The notes under the pieces: generated by a model
The model's input: only the letters and a program-made list of their open reading frames with translations
Told to the model about the DNA's origin: nothing
Database searches by the model: none
Assembly (NCBI RefSeq): GCF_015207505.1
Contig: NZ_JADEWT010000027.1
Span: forward strand, 1 to 60,742
DNA from: Tychonema sp. LEGE 06208
GTDB lineage: Bacteria > Cyanobacteriota > Cyanobacteriia > Cyanobacteriales > Microcoleaceae
DNA length: 60,742 nucleotides
Direction of reading: 5' to 3'
Made by a program: the position numbers and the translations under genes
Part shown: positions 52,416 through 60,742 of the stretch, one piece after another
Position numbering within the stretch: position 1 is the first letter of the stretch
Layout of the letters: each line of letters opens with the position of its first letter

Positions 52416-54298
52416 TTACCCACAGTCAGGAGACGGCAGTACCGTGTCCCTACAAATGGGGCGATCGATCATTTTGTGGTAGGGAAACGGCATTGCCGTG
52501 TCCTCCATCGCCCCACCGGGCGATCGTTATATTCGATCGCCCGATCGATTTTACCCATTACCCAAAATCAGGAGACGGCAGTGCCGTGTCCGTACAAATT
52601 GGGTGATAGTTACATTCCATCGGGCGATCTATGATTGTGAGGTAGGGAAACGGCATTGCCGTGTCCTCCATCGCCCCATCGGGCGATCGTTATATTCGAT
52701 CGGGCGATCGGGCAATTCGATCATCCAATCCGGTTAATTTCACCCATTACCCAAAATCAGGAGACGGCAGTGCCGTGTCCCTACAAATGGGGCGATAGTT
52801 ACATTCCATCGGGCGATCGATCATTTTGGGGTAGGGAAACGGCATTGCCGTGTCCTCCATCGCCCCACCGGGCGATCGTTATATTCGATGGGGCGATCGA
52901 TTTTACCCATTACCCAAAATCAGGAGACGGCAGTGCCGTGTCCCTACAAATGGGGCGATAGTTACATTCCATCGGGCGATCGATCATTTTGGGGTAGGGA
53001 AACGGCATTGCCGTGTCCTCCATCGCCCCACCGGGCGATCGTTATATTCGATGGGGCGATCGATTTTACCCATTACCCAAAATCAGGAGACGGCAGTGCC
53101 GTGTCCCTACAAATGGGGCGATAGTTACATTCCATCGGGCGATCGATCATTTTGGGGTAGGGAAACGGCATTGCCGTGTCCTCCATCGCCCCACCGGGCG
53201 ATCGTTATATTCGATGGGGCGATCGATTTTACCCATTACCCAAAATCAGGAGACGGCAGTGCCGTGTCCCTACAAATTGGGTGATAGTTACATTCCATCG
53301 GGCGATCAATAATTGTGGGGTAGGGAAACGGCATTGCCGTGTCCTCCATCGCCCCACCGGGCGATCGTTATATTCGATGGGGCGATCGGGCAATTCGATC
53401 GGGCGATCGGGTTAATTTCACCCATTACCCAAAATCAGGAGACGGCAGTGCCGTGTCCCTACAAATTGGGTGATAGTTACATTCCATCGGGCGATCGATC
53501 ATTTTGGGGTAGGGAAACGGCATTGCCGTGTCCTCCATCGCCCCACCGGGCGATCGTTATATTCGATCGGGCAATTCGATCGGGCGATCGGGTTAATTTC
53601 ACCCATTACCCAAAATCAGGAGACGGCAGTGCCGTGTCCCTACAAATTGGGTGATAGTTACATTCCATCGGGCGATCGATCATTTTGTGGTAGGGAAACG
53701 GCATTGCCGTGTCCTCCATCGCCCCATCGGGCGATCGTTATATTTGATCGCCAGATCGATTTTACCCATTACCCAAAATCAGGAGACGGCAGTGCCGTGT
53801 CCCTACAAATTGGGTGATAGTTACATTCCATCGGGCGATCGATCATTTTGGGGTAGGGAAACGGCATTGCCGTGTCCTCCATCGCCCCATCGGGCGATCG
53901 TTATATTCGATCGCCCGATCGATTTTACCCATTACCCAAAATCAGGAGACGGCAGTGCCGTGTCCCTACAAATTGGGTGATAGTTACATTCCATCGGGCG
54001 ATCGATCATTTTGTGGTAGGGAAACGGCATTGCCGTGTCCTCCATCGCCCCACCGGGCGATGGTTATATTCGATCGGGCGATCGATTTTACCCATTACCC
54101 AAAATCAGGAGACGGCAGTGCCGTGTCCCTACAAATTGGGTGATAGTTACATTCCATCGGGTACGATTTTACCCGTTACCCGAAATCAGGACACGGCGCC
54201 GTGCCGTTTCCCTACAAATTGGGTGATGGTTACATTCGATCGCGCAATCAATTATTACCCGTTACCCGAAATCAGGACACGGCACTGCCGTTTCCCTA
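52416..54298. repeat. 1.9-kb array of ~163-bp tandem repeats with inverted GCCGT hairpins
   Basis: About 11 full units plus two degenerate ones. The anchor 'caggagacggcagtgccgtg' recurs near 52425, 52570, 52760, 52922, 53085, 53248, 53438, 53620, 53783, 53946 and 54109, most intervals being 163 bp (some longer by ~20-28 bp). Each unit has two imperfectly inverted hairpins (acggcagtgccgt and acggcattgccgt), a 'tccctac/gtaggga' pair, and several GGGCGATCG (HIP1-like) sites. Because 163 is not a multiple of 3, all three frames drift. There is no sign of codon conservation, so the short open frames here are artefacts. The array ends on the ftsI stop codon. Confidence 0.95.
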
Positions 54299-56173
54299 CT
54301 TAGTCGGCGCAATCTTCTCAATATTAATCAGCGCCTCCATCACCGACTCCACAATCGGCGCCGCCACCACACCCCCCGAACCGCCCTTGGGCTCATCAAT
54401 CACCGCCAGCACCACATACTTAGGAGCTTCCACAGGCATGATCCCCACAAAGCTAGTAATAATCGCCTTGTGAGAATAACCCCCCCCAGCATTAGCTTTT
54501 TGAGCCGTGCCCGTTTTCCCAGCAATCCGATAGCCGGGAATTTGTGCAGCTTTCCCCGTACCGCCATCCACCACAGTTTCCATCATTTCCAAAACCTGCT
54601 TAGTCGTTTCCGGCGAAAACACTTGCTTCGGAACAGCCCTCGGAAGCTTCCAAAAAGCTTGACCGTCGCGATCGAAAAGTCCCCGCACAACATGAGGAGT
54701 TACCAACTTACCACCGTTGGCCAAAGCTCCGTTAAGCTGCACCAACTGTATCGGAGTAATCGAAAAACCCTGACCAAAAGCAGTAGTAGCAACTTCCACC
54801 GGAGAATTAATAAATTGCTCTCGATTTTTAAGCTGACTCGTTACTTCAAAAGGCAAATCACTTCCTGCAGTTTGTCCCAGTCCAAGTTTTTCTAAAGCTT
54901 GATAGTAAAGAGAAGGTTTCATGCTTCTCATTACGTGCACCATCCCCACATTACTCGAATGTTTCAAAATATCTGTCACCGTAGAACGCCCGCGAGCGCC
55001 TGCTTGTTGGTAATCGGAATTTTGGATAGTCCAGCCATCAATATAAATCCGACCTTCGTCGTTAAATACAGTGTTAGGTTTGACCGCACCAGCTTCTAGG
55101 GCGATCGCCACATTAATCGCTTTAAAAGTCGAACCAGGCTCGTAAACATCAGTTACAGCCCAATTTTTATAGCGCGACAAATCGAAATTAAAATATTGAT
55201 TTGGGTCATAGGTAGGTTCCGCTACCATTGACAACAATTCCCCGTTGCGGGCATCCATCACAATCACCGCCCCCCGCTTCGCCCCGTATTCCTTCATTTT
55301 GTCCTTGAGAGCAATCCGCGCCGCCCGCTGCAAGCGACTGTCGATCGTCAGTTGCAACTTCAAATCATCTAGCTGCACAAAACCAGCCGTCAGCCGATCG
55401 GGCACCCAATGTCCGTCGATCGACTTGCTAAATTGAATCGACGGCATCGATCGTTCCAGCAAATTCTGCTGACTGTACTCTACCCCAGCTTGTCCCTTCC
55501 GTTCCCCATCCACATAACCCAAAACATCCGCCGCCAACTCCTGCTGCGGGTAAAAACGCTGCTGCTGTCGCACCAACTCCAGCCCATCCACGGGAGTATG
55601 TTTAATTTGCATCCGCCCCACGCGATCGGCCACCTCTTGAGCCAGAGAATCGGCAATTGTAATACCCGTTTCGCCCAGATTAAACCGGCGCAGCAGTTCA
55701 GTTTCCGGCGTATTGCCCGGATTTCGTTCGATCGGCAGCATCGGAGCCAAGGTAGCGGCAACTTCAGCCTTTGTATGGTTGAACAGCTTCGGGTGAGCGT
55801 AGAGCGTGTACACCTGTCTGTCGATCGCCAAAACATTGCCCGCGCCGTCAACAATCGGGCGTCTCGGCACAAACGGCTTAGACTTGAGAGTTTGCTGCTG
55901 CTCGGCCTGTTTCCGCAGCGCCGGAGCCCGCGTCACCTGCAAATAAAACAAATTCACAGCCAACCCCAGCCCCCCCAGCATCAACACCGCCCACACAGCC
56001 CACAAGCGAAACTTGCTGCGTTTTAAACGCTCTAGGGGTGGCCGAGGCTGCCTGCTAGCAGTAGCAGAAACTCTAGGTTTGGCTGGTTGGCCCCACCAAG
56101 TGCCATCCCTCGACGCTTTTGGACGTTTAAAGTTCGGCGATCTGTAGCGGTCAAAACGGGGATCGTAGCTCAT
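54296..56173 (-). CDS. ftsI: Peptidoglycan transpeptidase FtsI (class B PBP, PBP3-like)
   Basis: 625 aa. A cytoplasmic tail and one transmembrane helix (LWAVWAVLMLGGLGLAVNLFYLQV) are followed by the pedestal domain (IVDGAGNVLAIDRQVYTLYAHP) and the transpeptidase domain. Active-site motifs: SxxK in EPGSTFKAI, SxN in HSSNVGMV, and KTGT in RIAGKTGTAQK. It cross-links septal peptidoglycan in the divisome together with FtsW. The stop codon TAG (54296-54298) is part of the last 'ccctac' of the tandem repeat array, and its start codon (56171-56173) touches a MITE-like end that supplies GAAAGG as Shine-Dalgarno. The gene is therefore bounded by repeats on both sides. It lies 264 bp downstream of the FtsL-like gene. 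Confidence 0.95.
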   Translation of the reverse strand: MSYDPRFDRYRSPNFKRPKASRDGTWWGQPAKPRVSATASRQPRPPLERLKRSKFRLWAVWAVLMLGGLGLAVNLFYLQVTRAPALRKQAEQQQTLKSKPFVPRRPIVDGAGNVLAIDRQVYTLYAHPKLFNHTKAEVAATLAPMLPIERNPGNTPETELLRRFNLGETGITIADSLAQEVADRVGRMQIKHTPVDGLELVRQQQRFYPQQELAADVLGYVDGERKGQAGVEYSQQNLLERSMPSIQFSKSIDGHWVPDRLTAGFVQLDDLKLQLTIDSRLQRAARIALKDKMKEYGAKRGAVIVMDARNGELLSMVAEPTYDPNQYFNFDLSRYKNWAVTDVYEPGSTFKAINVAIALEAGAVKPNTVFNDEGRIYIDGWTIQNSDYQQAGARGRSTVTDILKHSSNVGMVHVMRSMKPSLYYQALEKLGLGQTAGSDLPFEVTSQLKNREQFINSPVEVATTAFGQGFSITPIQLVQLNGALANGGKLVTPHVVRGLFDRDGQAFWKLPRAVPKQVFSPETTKQVLEMMETVVDGGTGKAAQIPGYRIAGKTGTAQKANAGGGYSHKAIITSFVGIMPVEAPKYVVLAVIDEPKGGSGGVVAAPIVESVMEALINIEKIAPTK

Positions 56174-56231
56174 ATAGCCTTTCTCAAAAAGGTGAGGAGT
56201 TGAGATTTTAGATTTTAGATTTTAGATTTTA
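56173..56231. repeat. MITE-like end with ATTTTAG heptamer run
   Basis: tatagcctttctcaaaaaggtgagg is nearly identical to the left end of the element at 24050-24127, and is followed by five 'attttag' heptamers. A matching right end is not clear. It adjoins the ftsI start codon. Confidence 0.62.
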
Positions 56232-56437
56232 GATTCTTCCACTTCACGAGGGAACAAGTTTGAGTAAAAAGCATTTTTTATTATAGTGCGAGCTTCCCCG
56301 CTCGCGTATTGTACTCGATCGGGGGAAGACGCTCATAGGAGAGCTCGAACTAGAAACCTGTTTTCTGGAAACGTTGCTATTGTGCTGTTTCAGGGGTGCT
56401 TCCTTTAACCGACACATCTGCAATGCCAAGATCGACC

Positions 56438-57019
56438 TCAATAGCCCAGTGGCGTTTCCTCGCCCGATCGATCCTTGATAGCCGGTTCTTCAGAATTTGG
56501 TGCCACCACACCGGGCGATCGGCGATCGGGAACCGGTTGCAAGAAAATCGTATCCGCAGGCTTCTGCGGCATCAAACCAGTTTCTGGGTTTTGGGCTTCC
56601 TTAGCAAGTTGGTGTTTCAACACTTCGCTAGCAGCAGTCAACTGCTGTTCGCGGAGTCGCAAAGTTTCCAGCTTTTGATACTCCTGACTCCACCGCTGCT
56701 CGCTGTAGACAGTCAAACCGTAGAGACTCAGAGCACCCCCTAAAAGCAGAAGCGCAACCGCTGACGAGGCGCGCTCCACCCGCAAAAGAGACCGGAGCCA
56801 CATCGGCTGCCGCTGACGGTCGGGCATCACTTTCAGCACCGATGCTTCGGCGCGAGGCCGTGGCTGTGCCTCGGCGACCTCGTAGTTGGGCAATTGCGGC
56901 CCTGTCTTTGCCCGTCTAGCTCTAGCAATAGAAGTAACTTTGCTGTTGGGTTTCTCTGGGGCGGGCTTGTTGGTCGATCGAGAGCGGCGAGAATCCACGG
57001 ATCTAATAGCAGCGGTCAT
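56438..57019 (-). CDS. Putative FtsL-like divisome membrane protein
   Basis: 193 aa from ATG 57019 (MTAAIRSVDSRRSRS); a GTG at 57112 would extend it by 31 residues. A basic, low-complexity cytoplasmic N-terminus (KPAPEKPNSKVTSIARARRAKTG) precedes one transmembrane helix (SAVALLLLGGALSLYGLTVY) and a short periplasmic coiled coil (QEYQKLETLRLREQQLTAASEVLKHQLAKEA). A Pro-rich tail ends with PLGY. This topology, and the position just upstream of ftsI on the same strand, matches FtsL, which is poorly conserved in sequence. Assignment rests on layout and neighbourhood. Confidence 0.65.
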   Translation of the reverse strand: MTAAIRSVDSRRSRSTNKPAPEKPNSKVTSIARARRAKTGPQLPNYEVAEAQPRPRAEASVLKVMPDRQRQPMWLRSLLRVERASSAVALLLLGGALSLYGLTVYSEQRWSQEYQKLETLRLREQQLTAASEVLKHQLAKEAQNPETGLMPQKPADTIFLQPVPDRRSPGVVAPNSEEPAIKDRSGEETPLGY

Positions 57020-57398
57020 AGAGTTCACCAATACGTAAAGTTGGTCAGTTTCAGCTTTATTAAGGCTAGGAGTTTTTTTTGTTGTCGATCGTGGGCGAGT
57101 GCCAATTGGCACAATCTCGAATCGATCTGTTATCGAAAAATTTGGTTTAAAACCTCCCCCTTGTTAGGGGAACTTTTAATTTATAACTTATTCAGTTTCA
57201 GTTTACCGCTGTCTCTTGCCGGAGGCAACAGCAAAAGCCTGTGGATCTTCAACTAGACAGCAGGAGTCGGGCCCTCTAACTGTACTCCGTTGAGTGCCGG
57301 GAGGAATGCGCGCGAGGCCTGACTGCCGAGCAAATCTTTGATTCCTGTTGCAATATTAGTTTTCACCAGATACGATAACACCAGAGTTTGTGAAGAAA

Positions 57399-58631
57399 AT
57401 GTCCCAAGTGATAACCGCCAAGCTAAAACTCAAACTGACAGCCGAGCAAAAAGCTTTGGTGTCTCAGACTACTTTAGCCTACCGAGATGCCTTGAATTAC
57501 ACTTCACAAGTTGCTTTTGACGCAGGCAAAACCAGCAATGGTGCTAAGCTGCAAAAAGCGGTCTACAACGAATTGCGGGTGAGATTTGGGCTGGGAGCCC
57601 AAATGGCTTGCAACGTACCCAGACAAGTTTCTGGAACCTACAAAACTCTGTGGACTAAGGTAAAACAATCTAACGATGCTATTGCTTCATGCTACACTAA
57701 GAGACGGTATAAAGGGTTAGACAAAGCCCCCAAATATATATCTCGAACTTGTACCCTAAATTATCAGCGCGACTACTCTTTTAAAACCGAAAGGCGAGTT
57801 AGTATTATTACTCTCCAGGGCCGAATAGTAGTTTTGTATGATGGCTACAACAAGCATTTAGACTTAATTGCCAATGGCGCAAGGATTGGAGCAGCTAAAA
57901 TTGTCTATCAGCGTTCCTCCAAAATATATTACCTGATGGTAAGTATTGAAGTAGAAACACCTGAAATTAGCCCACTGAAAATAACGAGAGTCTCTGGTGT
58001 TGACGTGGGTATGCGCTACTTAGCGGTGGAAACAGACTTACAAAATAAGTCTAAATTCTACTCAGGGAAGGAAGTTAGACACAAAGCTAACCGCTACCAC
58101 AAAGCACGGATGACTCTTCAGCGTAAAGACACTCGTTCAGCGAAGCGAAGATTAATCGCTTTGTCTGGGAGAGAGAGACGGTTTATCGCTGATGTGAACC
58201 ACCAAATCAGTAAAAATATTGCCAAACCTAACACCCTGATTGGACTAGAGAACCTCACCGGAATCCGGGACAGGACTAGGACAAAATCGGGTAACAAGGC
58301 AAGCAAAAAGAGGCGAGTAGCTAATCGAAACAAAGCTAAATGGTCATACTCCGAATTGCACGGGTATATCGACTACAAAGCCCATCTAAATGGTTCGTTA
58401 GCAACGAAAGTTCCGGCTCATTACACGTCGAAAAGTTGTCCTAAATGTGGACATACTTCGGATGGCAATAGGCCGAAAAAAGGACTATTGTTCCGTTGCG
58501 AATGTTGCAGTCATGAGTTACACGCTGATTTGATTGGTGCGCGAAATATTGCAATGAGAGCGTTGCTTGTCCGGCAAGACTGGACGAGTACGGGGAGCTT
58601 GTCAGCATCCTTGCGATGTATCGAGCGGTGA
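57399..58631 (+). CDS. tnpB: TnpB RNA-guided nuclease (IS200/IS605 family)
   Basis: 410 aa from ATG 57399. It has the full set of TnpB parts: an N-terminal OrfB HTH/WED region (KLKLKLTAEQKALVSQTTLAYRDALNYTSQVAF), the split RuvC domain with D202 (GVDVGMRYLAV), E284 (IGLENLTGIRD) and D377 (HADLIGARNIAMRA), and a C4 zinc ribbon (CPKCG...CECC). All catalytic residues are kept, so it is predicted to be an active omega-RNA-guided DNA nuclease and ancestor-type relative of Cas12. There is no tnpA next to it, so the copy is either immobile or moved in trans. The guide omega-RNA should overlap the 3' end and run to the right end, near the hairpin agcggtactccgct (58697-58710). Confidence 0.93.
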   Translation: MSQVITAKLKLKLTAEQKALVSQTTLAYRDALNYTSQVAFDAGKTSNGAKLQKAVYNELRVRFGLGAQMACNVPRQVSGTYKTLWTKVKQSNDAIASCYTKRRYKGLDKAPKYISRTCTLNYQRDYSFKTERRVSIITLQGRIVVLYDGYNKHLDLIANGARIGAAKIVYQRSSKIYYLMVSIEVETPEISPLKITRVSGVDVGMRYLAVETDLQNKSKFYSGKEVRHKANRYHKARMTLQRKDTRSAKRRLIALSGRERRFIADVNHQISKNIAKPNTLIGLENLTGIRDRTRTKSGNKASKKRRVANRNKAKWSYSELHGYIDYKAHLNGSLATKVPAHYTSKSCPKCGHTSDGNRPKKGLLFRCECCSHELHADLIGARNIAMRALLVRQDWTSTGSLSASLRCIER

Positions 58632-59299
58632 AACCAAAGCTGAGATTCTTTCTAGATTCTCGGAATTGCGGTGGAGTTCAGATACAAGCCCACATTATAG
58701 CGGTACTCCGCTTGGTGATGGGTAGTTGACTATTTCGGAACTATAACAATCTGTCGATCGATTTAAATAACTGCTTCCCAGACTCTTTTGGGGAGCCAAT
58801 ATCACTCTTGAAGAGCCTCGCTTGGTACAAGGTAGGCTCTTCCTCGCCTGTGGGCCATGCTTGCCCTCGAACTGGTAACGAGTCAATAATTTAGGATTGC
58901 CATAGCATTTCGTACCGTGGGGCAGGCGGGAACCTTAAAAGCCTCTGGAGACATCGACACTCTCCATTGACTCAGGAAATTCCTCGCCGGCATCGCCGAG
59001 TCGCCGAAAGAGGAAACCCAGAGAGCGATCTTGCGAATCTCCGTGCCTTTAGCGATCGTGATGATGTCAATAAACATACCTGATCAACCAACTAACCCAG
59101 CCTGCGATCGGTCACTTTGACTTGAGAATTTGCAAAAAAAAAATAAATCTTTGCCGGTTCCCCAGAATCTATGTGAAATTAATTAACAAATGCAGTATTG
59201 TAATCAACGAGCGAATCGTCGATCTATTCGTGCCAGCATTGTTTCTCAAGTACACTATTCCCTTCCTTGCGATGGGTTTTGAATGTTTAAGGAGTGTTT
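58632..59299. other. Intergenic region with tnpB right-end hairpin and IS630-like terminus
   Basis: It contains the likely tnpB right-end hairpin AGCGGTACTCCGCT (58697-58710), a 9-bp perfect hairpin at 58810-58842, and a decayed IS630/MITE terminus 'aataatttaggattgccata' (58886-58904) without an evident partner. Short open frames here have no recognisable family. Confidence 0.5.
58810..58842. repeat. 9-bp perfect hairpin (GAAGAGCCT)
   Basis: GAAGAGCCT (58810-58818) pairs perfectly with AGGCTCTTC (58834-58842), and the loop contains the inner palindrome CTTGGTACAAG. No T-tract follows. Possibly part of a structured RNA or a decayed repeat. Confidence 0.6.
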
Positions 59300-59506
59300 A
59301 TGAACAAGGGATTAATTCGTTTGACTTTGGTAGTGGGCTTGGCAGCAGCCCTCGGAGCCTGTGGCGGTGAAACCACCACTACTCCTACTCCCGGCGGTAC
59401 TGACACCACTACTACTCCTCCTCCTGTTACTTCTCCAGTACCGAAGGAATCTCCAAAAGCTACTCCAGGCGCTGGTGCAACAGTTGCCCCTAAAAAGTCT
59501 CCCTAA
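59300..59506 (+). CDS. Small Thr/Pro-rich lipoprotein
   Basis: 68 aa from ATG 59300 (AAGGAG 6 bp upstream, strong). The type-II signal sequence NKGLIRLTLVVGLAAALGAC ends in a lipobox (LGAC), so the mature protein is a lipid-anchored 48-residue tail GGETTTTPTPGGTDTTTTPPPVTSPVPKESPKATPGAGATVAPKKSP. The tail is disordered and may span the envelope or be glycosylated. No function assigned. Confidence 0.8.
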   Translation: MNKGLIRLTLVVGLAAALGACGGETTTTPTPGGTDTTTTPPPVTSPVPKESPKATPGAGATVAPKKSP

Positions 59507-59624
59507 CTATAGCTATATCGGAGTCTAGGCCCAACCAGCCTAGCCTGCGGGTGAAAAAGGTTTGCTCCTCGCATTTTTTCATCTCCTCAGTCTAGGCCTC
59601 AAGTTGGGTGTTAATTTTTGTGTG

Positions 59625-60296
59625 ATGCTTTTACTACAGTTCAGTACCTCCCCTTACTGTCGCAAAGTCCGCTTAGCGCTCGGTTACAAGGGCATTCCCT
59701 TTCAAGTCGAAAATTTGACTCCAGGCCTCCACGTTTTGAAACTCAAGCCTCTGACGGGGGGTTTGAGGACAGTGCCGGTACTGTTGCCTCAACTCGAAGG
59801 TCAACCCTCGGCGATCGCCGACTCTACACAAATTTTGCACTCGATCGAGTCTCGCTTTCCATCGCCGCCGCTGTTACCCGCAGACGAGAGTTTGCAACTA
59901 GAGGCTTGGACGATCGAAGACTGGCTCGATGAAAGCATCGGCATCGCTACTCGATTTGTTTACTACGAGTTTCGCGCCGGTGCGGGCAAACAAATTGACC
60001 CCTCTGTTTTAAGCCAATTAGTAATTCAATTGGCGCGCCGCCAGTTCGGTATTAACCCAGCCTCAGCAAAACTCGCCCAATTGCGGCTGAGTGCTGCTTT
60101 AGATTTTTTGCACCTGTGCTGGCAGGATGGTGCTTATTTGGTAGGCGATTCCTTGAGCGTGGCAGATATTACTGCTGCCGCCCTGCTGAGTCCTTTAGCT
60201 TTGATTCCTCAATACCGCACTGACTATCCTTGGCTGTTCGATCGCATTGCCCAAATCCACGAACTTTGCGGCGAAACCCTGCCTCCAGGATTTTAA
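59625..60296 (+). CDS. Glutathione S-transferase family protein
   Basis: 223 aa from ATG 59625 (MLLLQFSTSPYCRKVRLALGYKGIPFQVENL). N-terminal thioredoxin-like GST domain with the SPYC motif at the glutathione site (thiol transferase/omega-like) and VPVL...IADSTQILHSIESRFP for gamma-glutamyl binding. All-helical C-terminal domain with DYWLDES-like ('IEDWLDESIGIATRFVYYEF') and the usual YLVGDSLSVADITAAALLSPL N-capping box. Substrate unknown. No linked detoxification gene. Confidence 0.9.
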   Translation: MLLLQFSTSPYCRKVRLALGYKGIPFQVENLTPGLHVLKLKPLTGGLRTVPVLLPQLEGQPSAIADSTQILHSIESRFPSPPLLPADESLQLEAWTIEDWLDESIGIATRFVYYEFRAGAGKQIDPSVLSQLVIQLARRQFGINPASAKLAQLRLSAALDFLHLCWQDGAYLVGDSLSVADITAAALLSPLALIPQYRTDYPWLFDRIAQIHELCGETLPPGF

Positions 60297-60403
60297 AATC
60301 TACCTGTCGGGCGATCGCCCGTGCCTAAAAATTCCACTTATCTTAGCAGGCGGGAAGACCCCCGCTCTATCTGTACCCAGATGAGCGACGGGATGAAAGC
60401 CGC

Positions 60404-60438
60404 GTATATTTAGTAGACTCAATACCTACTAAATATAC
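60404..60438. repeat. 13-bp perfect inverted repeat upstream of tnpB fragment
   Basis: GTATATTTAGTAG (60404-60416) and its exact complement (60426-60438) with a 9-nt loop. It may be the left-end hairpin of an IS200/IS605 element whose truncated tnpB starts 46 bp downstream. Confidence 0.72.
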
Positions 60439-60484
60439 ATTTACTGGAATACTTATTGCAAGTAAATCCTGTTATAATAACTCT

Positions 60485-60634
60485 ATGCTAAGCATGACTT
60501 ACCACTATCGCATATATCCAAATGCCACCCAACAGGAAAAACTGTCTGGGTGGATGGAAACGTGCAGAGTGGCTTATAACTATGCGTTAGCAGAGTTCAA
60601 AGACTGGTGTAATAGCAGGGTAAACGCATCTTAA
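60485..60634 (+). pseudogene. Truncated TnpB N-terminus
   Basis: 49 codons encode MLSMTYHYRIYPNATQQEKL and SGWMETCRVAYNYALAEFKDWCNSRVN, a typical OrfB/TnpB N-terminal domain (IS200/IS605). It ends at a TAA, and what follows does not continue the family, so this is a fragment of a second tnpB. It is not closely related to the intact gene at 57399. Confidence 0.85.
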
Positions 60635-60742
60635 TTTCAACCTAAAACATGATAAGATGAAGTATTGGGCTAAATCAAGTGCGTAATTAGGTGCGATGGA
60701 TGGCAAAAGGGTTTACTTCGACTTTAACTGCCCAACAAAAAA

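Noticed and set aside
52850-53312. Long overlapping open frames (100-144 aa) on the plus strand in the repeat array
   Set aside because: They recur every 163 bp in different frames and are produced by the tandem repeat; no start, ribosome site or family signature.
58695-59077. Minus-strand frames of 63-64 aa downstream of tnpB
   Set aside because: No family resemblance or start signals; they overlap hairpins and a decayed IS end.
60700-60742. Possible gene start MAKGFTSTLTAQQK at the right edge
   Set aside because: Only 14 codons before the window ends, no ribosome-binding site, family not recognisable.

Overview
The window reads as chromosomal DNA from a filamentous, motile, non-marine cyanobacterium, most like the Microcoleus/Oscillatoria/Tychonema group. 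The evidence is the very frequent GCGATCGC (HIP1-type) octamers, ferredoxin-dependent glutamate synthase, a hormogonium polysaccharide secretion (hps) pseudopilin cluster, a SmtA-type metallothionein, many multidomain sensor kinases, heptamer (STRR) arrays and dense short interspersed repeats. The first bases match a Nextera transposon end, so the left edge is an assembly or adapter artefact at a contig end. No rRNA, tRNA or CRISPR array was seen.

Layout. 1-6.4 kb: 5' part of a secreted glycosyl-hydrolase-like gene, a Ski2-like DSHCT helicase and a secreted phosphodiester glycosidase, all on the minus strand. 6.5-12.2 kb: a giant Ser/Thr kinase-AAA-GAF-histidine kinase fusion. 13.3-18.4 kb: Fd-GOGAT carrying an unusual in-frame tandem-repeat insert. 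18.4-19.7 kb: a dead IS630-type element with intact terminal inverted repeats and a nested MITE-like element. 20-27 kb: a VOC protein, two PAS-type histidine kinases, a small conserved protein and a frameshifted STAS gene. 27.4-29.6 kb: cyanase and ClpX. 29.8-33 kb: an accessory island with a vMAP/pentapeptide/nuclease-like protein, a possible Bell-like protein with an amyloid-like tail, a PPC-domain membrane protein and a Uma2 nuclease.

33.1-41.4 kb is a metal-homeostasis region. A cobalamin riboswitch precedes a DUF1636 Fe-S-type protein and a CobW GTPase. A CADD-like di-iron enzyme follows. ZnuBC and ZnuA are divergent around a Zur-like box. A metallothionein gene (only 55 codons) is divergent from a ZiaR/SmtB-type repressor around a typical 6-2-6 operator. 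An Atx1-like metallochaperone closes the region. Uptake, sequestration, sensing and metal insertion are therefore encoded within 8 kb.

41.5-57 kb: a sulfotransferase, then hpsA, hpsB, hpsC and further GspH-type pseudopilins interrupted by an AT-rich SGNH-hydrolase gene. Next comes a striking 1.9-kb array of ~163-bp tandem repeats that ends on the stop codon of ftsI, which lies downstream of an FtsL-like gene. 57-60.7 kb: an intact solitary tnpB, a small lipoprotein, a GST and a truncated second tnpB.

Repeats are a second theme. At least three MITE-like families, heptamer arrays and palindromic repeats occupy most intergenic space, and several abut or supply stop codons, start contexts or coding inserts of housekeeping genes.
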